Assembly (NCBI RefSeq): GCF_900106565.1
Contig: NZ_FNNJ01000001.1
Coordinates: 992,001-1,056,000, forward strand
DNA length: 64,000 bases
Direction: 5' to 3'
DNA from: Lutibacter oricola
GTDB taxonomy: Bacteria; Bacteroidota; Bacteroidia; Flavobacteriales; Flavobacteriaceae
Shown here: positions 26,354-33,840 of the stretch, piece by piece
Layout of the letters: each line of letters begins with the position of its first letter
How positions within the stretch are numbered: position 1 is the first letter of the stretch
Translations under genes and position numbers: made by a program
The notes under the pieces: generated by a model
What the model was told of the DNA's origin: nothing
Seen by the model: the letters and a program-made list of their open reading frames with translations, nothing else
The model's database searches: none

Positions 26354-27591
26354 TCACTATAAGTATAGATATAGTTTTAAAACCTTGCATATACCATAAA
26401 TAGCACTAATTCGTCCACAGTCCTCATTTAGCACTAGTTCATTTATTTTACTTCACACATTCCACGCATCACTCACGCATAGCTATCTTTTACCCCTAAA
26501 ACCCAATAAGGTATAAATGCATTTTTATTAGGGGTAAACCGCTATTACACTATTTTCGCTCGCCTGCTGCTCACTTCGGGCTAATCAGGTTGTCACAGTT
26601 TTTGAAGGCATCCATTTTGCATATAAAATAAACCGCCTGTCCTCACGAATGTGGGTATCTTATAAATGTATTCTTCAATTTTATTTGATTCTACATCGAT
26701 AGGTATTTAGCGGATTTATTACATATTGCAAACACGCACAAGAGCAAAGTATTCCATTAAATTTATAGGATTAATAATTATTTAGTATTTAAAATACACT
26801 CACAAAAACGACCTATTAAAATAGCTGTAGAAATACAAGTTATCGAAACGTATGAGTAATCCAAAGAGCGAAGCGGCCTGGAGTCGAAAGTGAGGTAGCG
26901 TAGTATTCAAAGCTATTTTAAGAAGTCTTGATTTTTTGTTTCGTTTTGCATCAAGGCAAAATGAATATGACTAACAATTAATATCACTACATAAATTGCA
27001 CTTGTTTTTCCAACCGCTTCAAAAACTCCGCCAACCTTGCGTGTTCCACGTAGTCGTAGCACGTACTTATGCCGATGGCAACGTACTCTTGCTCCAACAC
27101 CCTCGTTCAACTCGCTGCGGCTCGCTTTAATGCTTCGCGATTACCTGCTAAAAGAAACTTAAAAACATTATATAAAACGATACTACAAATAACATAATTA
27201 CAAATTATCTAAATTCTTCAACATTTATTCAATGTAGTTAAAAACATATTTTTGATTCCAATCAATAGCAGTTAGTTTTTTAAAAAACAACTTCAAAATA
27301 TCTCTTACATAAAACAAGTATTTAGGTTCAAAGTAAAAATAAAAAACATAGCAAATATCGGTTGTTACCATCTCCAGCCGCTTTCTGCCTTTCAAGGTCA
27401 AGCCCGTTGGGTTTTGAAAAAAACCTCCACCTCACAATATTTTTAGTAATGATTTCAACTATCAATTTAGGTAGTGTTTTTTACAAAAAACCTTGACAGT
27501 CATATCCACACAACCTAGCTGTGGCTATCTTTTTTCTTTTGTTTTCTGAAAAAATTATGTGCGCGAAGCGCATAATTTTAAATGGAGAACT

Positions 27592-27996
27592 ATGTCAACT
27601 TATGAAATCAAGACACACCAGGAAGGAAGAACCTACAACAAACCACACTTTTTTATTTTAAACAAAGGTTTAAATAGTGGTAGGCCAATGGAGCAACCTT
27701 GCCCAAACTGTTTTGTAATCACAACCGCTTCAGAAGAAACTCGGGAGTCTTTGTATTACCTATGTTTATCACTTAAAACAGGTCAATTCTTTGGCTACTA
27801 TTTAAAAGGTAGTGTTATTCCGTTTATCTGTATTTCAGATGCAAAAACGGTAATAAATACAGCCTTACAAAATTACGAGCTGCAGCAATGGGAACTAAAA
27901 GTTGAAAAGCTTAAAAAAATTACAGCCTTTGAGCAAAATCTAGAATTGCAATTGCAAGCGATTTCAAAATTAAAAATTGCCTTGTTGAGGTCTTGA
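27592..27996 (+). CDS. DUF6943-like island protein, function unknown
   Basis: A 134-residue protein (MSTYEIKTHQEGRTYNKPHF). It contains a PCPNCFVI motif near residue 45, possibly a metal-binding CxxC, and a C-terminal helical region rich in Leu and Lys. I recognise it as similar to hypothetical proteins (DUF6943) common in Bacteroidota integrative elements; no function is assigned. The frame opens earlier with GTG at 27559, but that overlaps a hairpin and adds residues without family character, so I chose ATG 27592. It precedes a REP-like element and the DUF2493 gene. Confidence 0.7.
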   Translation: MSTYEIKTHQEGRTYNKPHFFILNKGLNSGRPMEQPCPNCFVITTASEETRESLYYLCLSLKTGQFFGYYLKGSVIPFICISDAKTVINTALQNYELQQWELKVEKLKKITAFEQNLELQLQAISKLKIALLRS

Positions 27997-28006
27997 ATTT
28001 TTTCTT

Positions 28007-28030
28007 GTCATTCCTGCGTAGGCAGGAATT
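28007..28030. repeat. REP-like palindrome, family B
   Basis: ATTCCTGC-GTAG-GCAGGAAT stem-loop, the same family as 5432-5455. Confidence 0.8.
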
Positions 28031-28060
28031 CAAACCAACAACAAAAAACCAATAACTAGA

Positions 28061-28414
28061 ATGATGAAACTAATAATTGCAGGAACCAGAACCTTCAACG
28101 ACTACAAAAAACTATGCACCGAATGTGACAACATTCTCCAAGATCAAAACAATATTGAAATTGTTTCTGGAGCCTATTACAGAGGAGCCGATAAACTTGG
28201 AGAACAATACGCAAAAGAAAGAGGATATAAAATAATAAGATTTCCTGCAGACTGGAATAAATACGGAAGAGCTGCAGGACCAAAGAGAAACCAACAAATG
28301 GCAAATTATGCTGACGCATTAATTGCCTTTTGGGATGGAAAAAGTAGAGGCACAAAAAATATGATTGATTTATCGAAACAATTGGGTTTATACTTGAAAA
28401 TTAGTTGTTATTAA
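28061..28414 (+). CDS. DUF2493 / SLOG-type nucleotide-binding protein
   Basis: A 117-residue protein with the YspA/YpsA-like SLOG fold of DUF2493: N-terminal KLIIAGTRTFNDY (beta strand and Gly-rich loop), a central VSGAYYRGADKLGEQYAKERG, then FPADWNKYGRAAGPKRNQQM, and C-terminal ALIAFWDGKSRGTKNMI. SLOG proteins bind nucleotide-like ligands, and relatives occur near defence and mobile-element genes, but this family's ligand is unknown. It lies 215 bp before the CBASS operon and has no visible tie to it beyond position. Confidence 0.85.
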   Translation: MMKLIIAGTRTFNDYKKLCTECDNILQDQNNIEIVSGAYYRGADKLGEQYAKERGYKIIRFPADWNKYGRAAGPKRNQQMANYADALIAFWDGKSRGTKNMIDLSKQLGLYLKISCY

Positions 28415-28629
28415 TAAGCATTTTAAAATAACCCATATTAATAATCAATTTAAATAAACGGATTCTATTGTTATATAATTTCATTTACTGTAATTTAGTA
28501 GAAAAATAATTGCTAACTATATCATATTAATTTAATAAAATAGGTAGCCTAGATGTATATCTGGTTTTAACCTAATAACTAATGGAATTAATTTGTATTA
28601 ACAAGTTCTATTCTATTTGAAAAAAAACT

Positions 28630-29754
28630 ATGAGTACAACAAAAATACCTGATAAAATTATAAAACTTCTTCTGATAAAATCGGGAGGAAGATGTCAATA
28701 TAAAGGTTGTAATATTTCATTATATCAGGACTTGGTAACAAAACGATTTTTCAATAAAGCATATTTAGCACATATTGTTGCAGATTCTCCAGATGGACCA
28801 AGAGGAGATATAATTCGGTCAACCTTACTTGCAAAAGAATTATCGAATATAATGTTGCTTTGCGATACACACCATAGACTCATTGACAGAATAGAAGTTG
28901 ATGAACATCCAGAGTCACTTTTGTTAGAAATGAAAAAAGAACAAGAAGAACGAATTGAACGAATAACAGCTATAAACCCAAATAACCAAAGTCATATAAT
29001 TACATACAAAGCAAATGTAGGAGAACATACTCCTGTTTTACTATATGAAACTGTAGTAGAATACCTTCTGCCTGAACACTATCCTGCACAATCTAAAACA
29101 ATTGATTTAGGTCTGACAGATAGTCCCATTAGAGATAAAGATGAGGAATTTTGGATAACTGAAGTAAAGGTTTTAATTGAAAACTTCAATCAGCGTTTAG
29201 TAAATTCAATTAGACAACAAAATATTAAACATATATCATTATTCGCATTTGCTCCAATGCCTTTACTTGTCAAATTAGGAACTTTAATCAATGACATACA
29301 GAATGTTGAGATTTATCAACCAATCCGTAATCCAAAGACTTGGAAATTATCCAATGATTCAATTGATACGATTTATAAAATAATCAAACCAAAATCTATT
29401 AATCCGATAGTTGCTTTAAACATTTCATTAAGTGCAACAATCAACAACGAAAGAATTACAAAATTACTAGGTGATGATTGTTCAATTTATACATTAACAA
29501 TTGATAAGCCATTTAATGATTACTTGCAATCCAAAATACAACTTCAAGATTTTAGTATTGCTATGAGGCATCTTTTTGATGAAATCAAATCAAATTATAC
29601 TTCAAAAACTGAATTACACATATTCCCTGCTATGCCTATAGCTATAGCAATTGAATTAGGGAGAATTTGGATGCCAAAAGCAGATATGCCTTTAACAATA
29701 TATGATGAAAACAAAACTTTTGATGGTTTTAATAAAACAATAAAAATATGCTAA
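28630..29754 (+). CDS. cap5: Cap5: HNH endonuclease fused to SAVED (CBASS effector)
   Basis: A 374-residue effector nuclease of CBASS anti-phage defence. The N-terminal HNH domain (~1-110) has zinc cysteines (C22, C27, C78) and catalytic-type residues H48 (AHIVADSPDGPRGD), N73 (NIMLLCDTHH) and H82. The C-terminal SAVED domain (~160-374) shows FAFAPMPLLVKLG, ALNISLSATINNERI, and HIFPAMPIAIAIELGR. In characterised Cap5, SAVED binds a cyclic oligonucleotide and triggers oligomerisation and non-specific DNA cleavage, killing the infected cell. Its stop overlaps the start of the CD-NTase by 7 bp (29748), so they are one operon. Confidence 0.92.
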   Translation: MSTTKIPDKIIKLLLIKSGGRCQYKGCNISLYQDLVTKRFFNKAYLAHIVADSPDGPRGDIIRSTLLAKELSNIMLLCDTHHRLIDRIEVDEHPESLLLEMKKEQEERIERITAINPNNQSHIITYKANVGEHTPVLLYETVVEYLLPEHYPAQSKTIDLGLTDSPIRDKDEEFWITEVKVLIENFNQRLVNSIRQQNIKHISLFAFAPMPLLVKLGTLINDIQNVEIYQPIRNPKTWKLSNDSIDTIYKIIKPKSINPIVALNISLSATINNERITKLLGDDCSIYTLTIDKPFNDYLQSKIQLQDFSIAMRHLFDEIKSNYTSKTELHIFPAMPIAIAIELGRIWMPKADMPLTIYDENKTFDGFNKTIKIC

Positions 29755-30992
29755 CAATAGAACAAAAAAAACAATTCAATGATATTTTCGAAGAATTAAG
29801 TAATAATCTTGATATTTCGGAAACTCAACATAATAATGCTGTTAAAAGTTATCAAGCGGTTGGAAATTGGTTATCACAAGAGGGTACTGTATTGGCTAAA
29901 TATAAACCTCAAATATTAACACAAGGTTCTTTTTTATTAGGCACAGTAATTCAACCAATAAATGATACTGATGATATTGATATTGACCTTGTTTGTGAAC
30001 TAACAGGGAAAAATGCAGATTGGTCGCAAAAAGACTTAAAAAGAATAGTTGGAGCAAGATTAAAGCAAAATGATGTTTATAAGGAAATGCTCGACAAAGA
30101 AGGTCGTAGATGTTGGACTTTAGAATACAGAAAAGAATCTGATAACCTAAAGGAAAAGTATCATATGGATATCCTTCCTTCAATTATTAGTGAAGGCTAT
30201 TCAATGATATTAGAAAAAGCATTTTCGCATACAGATATTAGCAATGTTGACAATTTAGCAATAAGGATTACGGACAATGAGTCTGATAATTATGATTTTG
30301 ACTCAAATACAGAAAATTGGTTAAAAAGTAATCCTTTTGGTTATGGTAAATGGTTTTTTAATAGAGCCGAAATTTCTATCAAAAAAATGTTTTCTCTAAA
30401 TGAATCTATAAAACCTGCTCCAGAATATCAACAGAATAAACTCCCATTACAAAGAGCAGTACAGATATTAAAAAGACATAGAGATATAATGTTTAATGGT
30501 GATGAGGATAAACCAATATCAATTATTATAACTACGCTATCAGGTAAATCATATAACCAAGAAGAAAACTTGATTGATGCAATTAAAAATATAATTAATA
30601 AAATGCATCTCCATATCGAAGAGAGATATAATAATGATTTAAACAAAACAATAAAATACATCCCAAATCCAGTAAATGAAGAAGAGAATTTTGCTGACAA
30701 ATGGATTCAATATCCACAAAGAGAAAAGAATTTTTATTTATGGTTGGATAAAGTTAAAGCTGATTTTTCAAATATTTTATCTAAAAGTCAAGGATTACAG
30801 TTTATCAATGAATCGATGCAAAATCCTTTTGGAGAAAAATTGACCACTAAAACTTTTAGTAGTTATGGCGAAAGACAAAGAATTAATAGAGAAAATGGAA
30901 ATCTAAAAGTATCTTCTATTACAGGAACAATAGGTGCTGTTGGCACTAAAATTAAAAATCATAATTTTTACGGTGCAGAAGAGAAAGAATAA
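29748..30992 (+). CDS. cdnA: CD-NTase (cGAS/DncV-like nucleotidyltransferase) of CBASS
   Basis: A 414-residue signal synthase. The nucleotidyltransferase core has G60-S61 in TQGSFLLGT, catalytic D78 and D80 in DDIDIDLV, and a third acid D141 in HMDILPS. On phage infection such enzymes make a cyclic di- or trinucleotide that activates the partner effector, here Cap5. The clade and product cannot be fixed from sequence alone (Cap5 partners often make cyclic dinucleotides). The C-terminus reads NFYGAEEKE: a plausible Gly/Ala conjugation end is followed by four extra acidic/basic residues. Its 3' end overlaps the E2 gene. The symbol is provisional. Confidence 0.88.
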   Translation: MLTIEQKKQFNDIFEELSNNLDISETQHNNAVKSYQAVGNWLSQEGTVLAKYKPQILTQGSFLLGTVIQPINDTDDIDIDLVCELTGKNADWSQKDLKRIVGARLKQNDVYKEMLDKEGRRCWTLEYRKESDNLKEKYHMDILPSIISEGYSMILEKAFSHTDISNVDNLAIRITDNESDNYDFDSNTENWLKSNPFGYGKWFFNRAEISIKKMFSLNESIKPAPEYQQNKLPLQRAVQILKRHRDIMFNGDEDKPISIIITTLSGKSYNQEENLIDAIKNIINKMHLHIEERYNNDLNKTIKYIPNPVNEEENFADKWIQYPQREKNFYLWLDKVKADFSNILSKSQGLQFINESMQNPFGEKLTTKTFSSYGERQRINRENGNLKVSSITGTIGAVGTKIKNHNFYGAEEKE

Positions 30993-31428
30993 AAGAGTAT
31001 CACTAATTATACAAGAAGGTAAATTGAAATCTGTTTATCCAAATAGTAAAATAAGTAGAAATAGAGAAAATAGTTTAAAATGGGTTGGCGTTATAAAACC
31101 AACTCCATTGAGTCAAGAATATGAGGTTAAATTAGTTTATCGTATTAATAAAGGAGTTGACGTTTATATTACAAATCCTAAAGAATTAATGTTATACAAT
31201 GGTAAAAAAGAATTGCCACACGTCTACTCAACAAAAAAGCAAAAACTGTGCTTATATTTCCCAAAGTATAGAGAATGGACTGTTGAGCAGTTATATACTG
31301 ACTCTATTATACCTTGGACTTCTGAATGGTTAATGCATTATGAATTATGGTTAATTACAGGGTTTTGGAATGGAGGAGGAAAGCATCCGCCTAAAAATAA
31401 AGAAAAGGATAAAACAGAAAAAGAATAA
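30976..31428 (+). CDS. Stand-alone E2-like conjugating protein (type II-short CBASS)
   Basis: A ~150-residue protein resembling bacterial E2 (Cap2 E2-like) proteins: YEVKLVYRINKGVDVYI, PHVY, LCLYFPKYREW with candidate catalytic Cys C93, then PWTSEWLMHYELW and GGGKHP. E1 and the Cap3 peptidase are absent, as in type II-short CBASS, where the E2 has been reported to link to the CD-NTase C-terminus and modulate it. The frame opens at 30934; I favour GTG at 30976, which gives MQKRKNKRVSLIIQEG and a 17 bp overlap with the CD-NTase. The start is uncertain. The end lies 22 bp before a terminator. Confidence 0.85.
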   Translation, partial: QKRKNKRVSLIIQEGKLKSVYPNSKISRNRENSLKWVGVIKPTPLSQEYEVKLVYRINKGVDVYITNPKELMLYNGKKELPHVYSTKKQKLCLYFPKYREWTVEQLYTDSIIPWTSEWLMHYELWLITGFWNGGGKHPPKNKEKDKTEKE

Positions 31429-31450
31429 AAAACTGCATACAACAATATTT

Positions 31451-31486
31451 AAAAAAGCCTGGTTAAAAAAATAACTAGGCTTTTTT
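31451..31486. terminator. Bidirectional terminator between CBASS and the lysis-like cassette
   Basis: AAAAAAGCCTGGTTA faces TAACTAGGCTTTTTT. A-rich and T-rich flanks suit both the plus-strand CBASS and the minus-strand cassette that ends at 31485. Confidence 0.85.
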
Positions 31487-31655
31487 ATTTATTAGAAAAT
31501 AATCGCTTCAAAAAATAAGAAACAAAAAAACTAACCACTGCACCAATAACAGCCATAACAACGGTAAAAATTACATCGTTTATGCTAATGTTTAGTGCAG
31601 TGGATAGCAAAGTCCCACCAATAACCCCAGACTTTATTTGAATATTGTTTTCCAA
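31485..31655 (-). CDS. Small single-pass membrane protein, holin-like (short ORF)
   Basis: A 56-residue reading frame on the minus strand, opening with TTG at 31655 and ending TAA at 31485-31487. The product starts LENNIQIKSGVIGG and has one strong membrane helix (VIFTVVMAVIGAVVSFFVSYF) with a basic end KRLFSNK. The clean frame, hydrophobic helix and position 21 bp after the 79-residue membrane protein make it a likely real gene. The rare start codon is a weakness. Short size and helix recall phage holins. Confidence 0.5.
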   Translation of the reverse strand: MENNIQIKSGVIGGTLLSTALNISINDVIFTVVMAVIGAVVSFFVSYFLKRLFSNK

Positions 31656-31676
31656 TTCAATTTCTAAATTTAAGAG

Positions 31677-31916
31677 TTAGTCAATTTTAGAATCTAGATC
31701 CTTTTCTTTCTTTTTATCAGAAACAACAGCTTGGCTTACAGCCGTAGCAACTGTTCCGGCAACTGTTAAGTATGTTGCAACTGTAACTACTGCAGCTGGC
31801 AATGAAATTGGAGCAGCAATAATAACACCACCTGCGGTGGCCAATGCAATTCCAATGTTTCTTAATTTTCTAAAAAATGGAGGAGTCGGTTTTTTATATC
31901 GTTCTTTAAGTTTCAT
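31677..31916 (-). CDS. Small two-helix membrane protein, holin-like
   Basis: A 79-residue protein: basic N-terminus (MKLKERYKKPTPPFFRKLR), two hydrophobic alpha-helices separated by a short turn with Pro and Gly (IGIALATAGGVIIAAPISLPAAVVTVATYL-like region), and a charged C-terminal tail. This build is that of a holin or small membrane protein. It starts 3 bp after the stop of the DUF5675 gene, so it belongs to the same transcript. Function is inferred from build and neighbours only. Confidence 0.75.
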   Translation of the reverse strand: MKLKERYKKPTPPFFRKLRNIGIALATAGGVIIAAPISLPAAVVTVATYLTVAGTVATAVSQAVVSDKKKEKDLDSKID

Positions 31917-31919
31917 AAG

Positions 31920-32315
31920 TTATGATTTAATAGTTAATATTACTTTTTCTTTTCGCTCAAATGCTTGGTAGCATAGCGATACAATTTTTTTAAATAATAG
32001 TTTTGAAGTAGTTCCTTTTCCAATACCAGATAAATAGGTAACCGGAGCAATACAACCACGTAATTCTTTTAAAGCATCATTTGCTGGATGAATTAATATT
32101 AAGCTTCTATTAATTACATTTTCAAGGATTAAATGATGTTTAAACTTTTCAGAAAATCGAGGTTTTAATACGTAAGTTCCTTCTGGAATACACGAAACAG
32201 ATTTTTGGTTTTTTCTCCAGGGCAATTCAATGGTAAATCCTAGAAATTTAGAATTCAAGAAAAGGACACTATTCGTGCCCTTTTCAAAATAGGTTCTATG
32301 TAAAACCAATTCCAT
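31920..32315 (-). CDS. DUF5675 protein, putative peptidoglycan-active enzyme
   Basis: A 131-residue protein of DUF5675. The central HPANDALKELRGCIAP block carries a His and a Cys separated like the L,D-transpeptidase/YkuD-type catalytic pair. The surrounding beta-rich segments (YFEKGTNSVLFLNSKF, CIPEGTYVLKPRF) also fit. Members sit in phage and phage-like clusters as candidate lysis enzymes; the activity is not proven. It is encoded directly after (1 bp overlap) the 251-residue protein and before two holin-like membrane proteins. Confidence 0.8.
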   Translation of the reverse strand: MELVLHRTYFEKGTNSVLFLNSKFLGFTIELPWRKNQKSVSCIPEGTYVLKPRFSEKFKHHLILENVINRSLILIHPANDALKELRGCIAPVTYLSGIGKGTTSKLLFKKIVSLCYQAFERKEKVILTIKS

Positions 32316-33070
32316 TATACCGTATCAATTTTTACAACTGATAAAGCATTGTAGGTTCCGTTTTTCAACGAATACATTTGTCCGTTTACCTCTTGATAAA
32401 ATTCAATTCCCAATACAATAAATACAGGGTGTGTTGAATTTGCTGGAGCAGTAACAGTTAAAGCAATAGCAGCTGTGTTAGCACTGTCATAAGGTAAAAT
32501 AGCAGTTTCATCATTTTCAAAAGAAGAAACTTCATTTTCAAAATCAAGTTCAGCAGCTCCTGTAACTACTTTAAAATGTGTTGTTCCAGAAGGTGCAGCA
32601 ATTCTTATTGCAGGAGCAAAAGCAGCCAAGTCAACAGAGATATCCCCACTTACTCTGTCGTAAGTTGTTGAAAATGGAGCAAACAACGTAGAACCAAGTT
32701 TACCATTCAAATTAAATTCGAATCCTTCCAAAGAACTCAAAACACCATCTTGAATAGTTCTCAATCCACGAGCGTTAGTTGTGTCTGTTTTAACTACTTT
32801 TAATAAGTCAGTAGTTAATCTACTAACCACTCTTTTGTCTTTTGCATTTTGCAAAAGAATACGAATTGCATTACGTAGAACTTTACCACCTTTACCTGCT
32901 CTTCCAAATTCAGAACCATTTTCACGCGTTCTTTGAAACGCAGGGTCATTTGCAATTCTAGATTTGTCAACACCACCTTTTTCGCGAGCAAGGTGTCCAT
33001 CACTCGTTTTGTAAAAGGAAATTCCACCAATGGTTCCTTTTAATTTAATAATACCGGTTTGTTTAGCCAT
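32315..33070 (-). CDS. Conserved protein of the lysis-like cassette, unknown function
   Basis: A 251-residue soluble protein with no signal peptide. The N-terminal ~120 residues are basic and compact (MAKQTGIIKLKGTIGGISFY, then REKGGVDKSRI and RENGSEFGRAGKGGKVLRNA). The rest is beta-rich with a conserved TTHFKVVTGAAELDF region. I recall very similar hypothetical proteins in many Bacteroidota next to DUF5675. It could be a structural or DNA-packaging-like protein of a phage-derived module, but I cannot assign a role. It heads the minus-strand operon. Confidence 0.75.
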   Translation of the reverse strand: MAKQTGIIKLKGTIGGISFYKTSDGHLAREKGGVDKSRIANDPAFQRTRENGSEFGRAGKGGKVLRNAIRILLQNAKDKRVVSRLTTDLLKVVKTDTTNARGLRTIQDGVLSSLEGFEFNLNGKLGSTLFAPFSTTYDRVSGDISVDLAAFAPAIRIAAPSGTTHFKVVTGAAELDFENEVSSFENDETAILPYDSANTAAIALTVTAPANSTHPVFIVLGIEFYQEVNGQMYSLKNGTYNALSVVKIDTV

Positions 33071-33184
33071 AATGTTATAAATTTTAAATTCTCAACAAAT
33101 GAAGCTATCTTTATAAAGGAATTAAAAAACCGAAATCCATCCATTCCGAAAACATCCTTTTTATAACAAATAAGGGTGTATAGG

Positions 33185-33215
33185 TAAAGTATAAATACTA
33201 GTAGGATAAAGTATA
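33185..33215. promoter_or_regulatory. Direct repeats in the divergent intergenic region
   Basis: TAAAGTATA occurs at 33185-33193 and 33207-33215, 22 bp apart (about two helical turns), with palindrome AGTATAAATACT at 33188-33199. The gap lies between the minus-strand cassette and the small plus-strand gene, so it may bind a shared regulator. Confidence 0.4.
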
Positions 33216-33229
33216 GATAGAGTATTAAA

Positions 33230-33433
33230 ATGAAGATAGTAAGAGCTTGTATTTACCCAAAAGACATTCAATGCATCACTGGACGTAGTGAACGCTATGG
33301 AAGAAAATTATTGAATACAATCAAATTACATTTCGGAAAACAAAAACATCAATTCATTACTTCAGAAGAATTTGCAGAATATAGTGGTATTAAGCTTGAA
33401 ATTGTAAACGATTATTTGAGAAAAGTATCATAG
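33230..33433 (+). CDS. Small HTH-like protein near the right end
   Basis: A 67-residue basic protein (MKIVRACIYPKDIQCITGRS). The segment IYPKDIQCITGRSERYGRKLLNTI resembles an excisionase/MerR-type helix-turn-helix entry, and the second half has EEFAEYSGIKLEIVNDYL. It is divergent from the lysis-like cassette and lies 164 bp from the right att site, so it may regulate the cassette. It ends before the arm-site pair. Confidence 0.65.
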   Translation: MKIVRACIYPKDIQCITGRSERYGRKLLNTIKLHFGKQKHQFITSEEFAEYSGIKLEIVNDYLRKVS

Positions 33434-33528
33434 TATTTGACATTGTTTGGTGCTATTTGTAGTATTAAAATCGTATATTTGTTAGTGAGATTGAGAGTTA
33501 AAACCAATCAATGGATATCAATGGTTAG

Positions 33529-33549
33529 GTCAACAAATCGGTCAACAAA
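33529..33549. repeat. Right-end GTCAACAAA pair (arm-type site)
   Basis: GTCAACAAA-N3-GTCAACAAA, identical over 21 bp to 1659-1679 and in the same orientation; 49 bp from the right att site. Confidence 0.8.
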
Positions 33550-33597
33550 AATTTAATGGAGTAGGGAAGTCCTTATAAATAAAGAGAAATCTCCAAA

Positions 33598-33620
33598 GGT
33601 TCGAATCCCTTCTTCTCTGC
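33598..33620 (+). repeat. Right attachment site (att), tRNA-Ser 3' duplicate
   Basis: Identical over 23 bp to the tRNA-Ser 3' end at 1534-1556. It lacks the rest of the tRNA and marks the right boundary of the island. Confidence 0.92.
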
Positions 33621-33623
33621 TAG

Positions 33624-33652
33624 AAAACCTTACATTTTATGTGAGGTTTTTT
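33624..33652 (+). terminator. Displaced tRNA-Ser terminator
   Basis: AAAACCTTACA pairs with TGTGAGGTTTT (one G-T wobble), followed by more T. It lies 3 bp after the right att copy, where the tRNA-Ser gene would have ended before the island inserted. Confidence 0.75.
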
Positions 33653-33747
33653 AATAATAGCTCATTATATTCTAAAATCTATTATAATCTACGAAAACAT
33701 TTAAGTAACTACACTTTGCAAATATTGTTAATTTGATTAGCAATCAA

Positions 33748-33755
33748 TAACTTTG
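33748..33755 (+). promoter_or_regulatory. Promoter -7 box for ppc
   Basis: TAACTTTG fits TAnnTTTG, about 86-93 bp before the ppc start codons. Confidence 0.5.
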
Positions 33756-33840
33756 AACTATTCTTAATCAGGGGTTTATTACTTGATTTATCTAAGTAAA
33801 AATTCTATTAAGTTATTTGAAAACTACAAAACTAAAAGAA

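Larger units (their letters stand above)
26026..27558. other. 1.5 kb gene-free stretch with repeats
   Basis: No credible gene is found on either strand. Two family A REP-like elements lie at 26073-26102 and 26325-26353. An 11 bp inverted repeat TTTACCCCTAA / TTAGGGGTAAA spans 26489-26538 with a 28 nt loop. A GC-richer patch at ~27000-27150 contrasts with the AT-rich rest. An imperfect hairpin AAAATTATG..GCGC / GCGCATAATTTT lies at 27550-27579 just before the next gene. It could be a decayed transfer region or carry an oriT; nothing proves this. Confidence 0.6.
1534..33620. mobile_element. 32 kb tRNA-Ser-integrated genomic island (metal resistance and CBASS)
   Basis: The island is bounded by a 23 bp direct repeat of the tRNA-Ser 3' end at 1534-1556 and 33598-33620. 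A tyrosine integrase lies just inside the left end. A two-copy GTCAACAAA motif occurs close to both ends. Cargo is two metal-efflux modules, a CBASS operon and a holin/endolysin-like cassette. Maintenance-type genes at the left (RteC-like, excisionase-like HTH, DnaC-like ATPase) resemble those of Bacteroidota integrative elements. No relaxase, coupling protein or type IV secretion gene is seen, so self-transfer is unlikely and mobilisation in trans is the most it could do. Confidence 0.9.

Noticed and set aside
26913-27110. 65-residue minus-strand ORF in the gene-free stretch
   Set aside because: Composition follows the GC-rich patch, with no recognisable motif or operon context; likely spurious.
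28061-28414. DUF2493 gene as part of the CBASS operon
   Set aside because: It is separated by 215 bp and DUF2493 genes occur widely in mobile elements without CBASS; only position suggests a link.
30934-30975. Longer N-terminus for the E2-like protein
   Set aside because: It would overlap the CD-NTase gene by 59 bp and adds a hydrophobic stretch not expected in E2 proteins.
33590-33620. A second tRNA-Ser at the right end
   Set aside because: Only the last 23 bases match; no acceptor 5' strand, D arm or anticodon arm exists, so it is an att duplicate.
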